Of a stretch of DNA of 64,000 bases, positions 63,905-64,000 are shown piece by piece (within the stretch, counting starts at the first letter, position 1; the number at the start of each line of letters is the position of its first letter). Both the position numbers and the translations under genes were made by a program. A model generated the notes under the pieces. It made no database searches, was not told where the DNA came from, and was given only the letters and a program-made list of their open reading frames with translations. Source of the stretch: Hippophae tibetana. Lineage: Eukaryota > Streptophyta > Magnoliopsida > Rosales > Elaeagnaceae. The stretch lies in contig CM072809.1 in NCBI GenBank assembly GCA_037013495.1, positions 7,635,001 through 7,699,000 on the forward strand. Reading direction: 5' to 3'.

Positions 63905-64000
63905 GTACAAACAAATTATTTGACCTTGTTCTTATTAATTGTTACCAATTACATAATTTGTTATATGATGTAGTGTTTTTAGATGAGCAAGTTCTGATAT

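Noticed and set aside
1..64000. tRNA, rRNA or CRISPR-like arrays
   Set aside because: None was seen. The regular arrays present (23, 41, 50 and 68 bp) are continuous tandem repeats without unique spacers, and the tRNA-like strings are only the primer sites of retroelements.

Overview
The window is nuclear DNA from a dicot plant. It is very AT-rich, its genes are interrupted by GT/AG introns, long intergenic stretches carry microsatellites and decayed transposons, and the four recognisable genes belong to plant-specific families. The sequence does not support a species-level assignment. There is no sign of bacterial operons, CRISPR arrays, rRNA or tRNA genes.

Layout. From 1 to about 6.3 kb the sequence is intergenic and holds a degenerate CACTA-like DNA transposon (about 2.47-4.97 kb). 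An intact three-exon R2R3-MYB gene of the MYB2/MYB78/MYB108/MYB112 type lies at 6471-7581 (+). The ruin of a Ty1/copia element begins 0.3 kb after its stop (7.9-10.6 kb). From 10.6 to 20 kb the sequence is AT-rich intergenic DNA with one TRIM-like repeat. A five-exon secreted pectin methylesterase gene occupies 20171-23303 (+), with a second copy of the TRIM-like repeat in its intron 2. A possible small gene of 72 codons faces it at 23607-23825 (-). A copia gag scrap and a roughly 0.45-kb duplicated block follow. A three-exon gibberellin 2-oxidase gene lies at 28479-32017 (-). From 32 to 53.6 kb there is no confident gene. That stretch holds tandem arrays next to an LTR-leader-like segment (35.3-36.6 kb), an unrecognised coding-like scrap (48.2-49.0 kb), a copia RNase H fragment (49.4-50.0 kb) and a GC-rich island with four perfect G-boxes (50.4-50.9 kb). 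A second CACTA-like end lies at 53.6 kb, with a fragment of a MEKK-type protein kinase at 54.75-54.92 kb. A structurally complete but mutated copia retrotransposon spans 56428-61711 (-), with two LTRs, an initiator-tRNA primer site and a 5-bp target duplication. About 0.4 kb beyond it starts a long-chain acyl-CoA synthetase gene of the LACS1 type (62103 onward, +), which runs off the window.

The genes do not form a pathway. They are separate plant functions: stress/hormone transcription factor, pectin wall remodelling, gibberellin inactivation, and fatty-acid activation for wax and cutin. The main theme is how transposons sit around and inside them: a copia LTR in the proximal promoter of the LACS gene, a TRIM-like insert in the pectinesterase intron, a copia remnant just 3' of the MYB gene, and CACTA-like elements that may carry captured gene pieces. 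I found no convincing undescribed biological system. The best leads are the kinase fragment, the G-box island, the tandem arrays at 35.3-35.9 kb and the small ORF at 23.6-23.8 kb.
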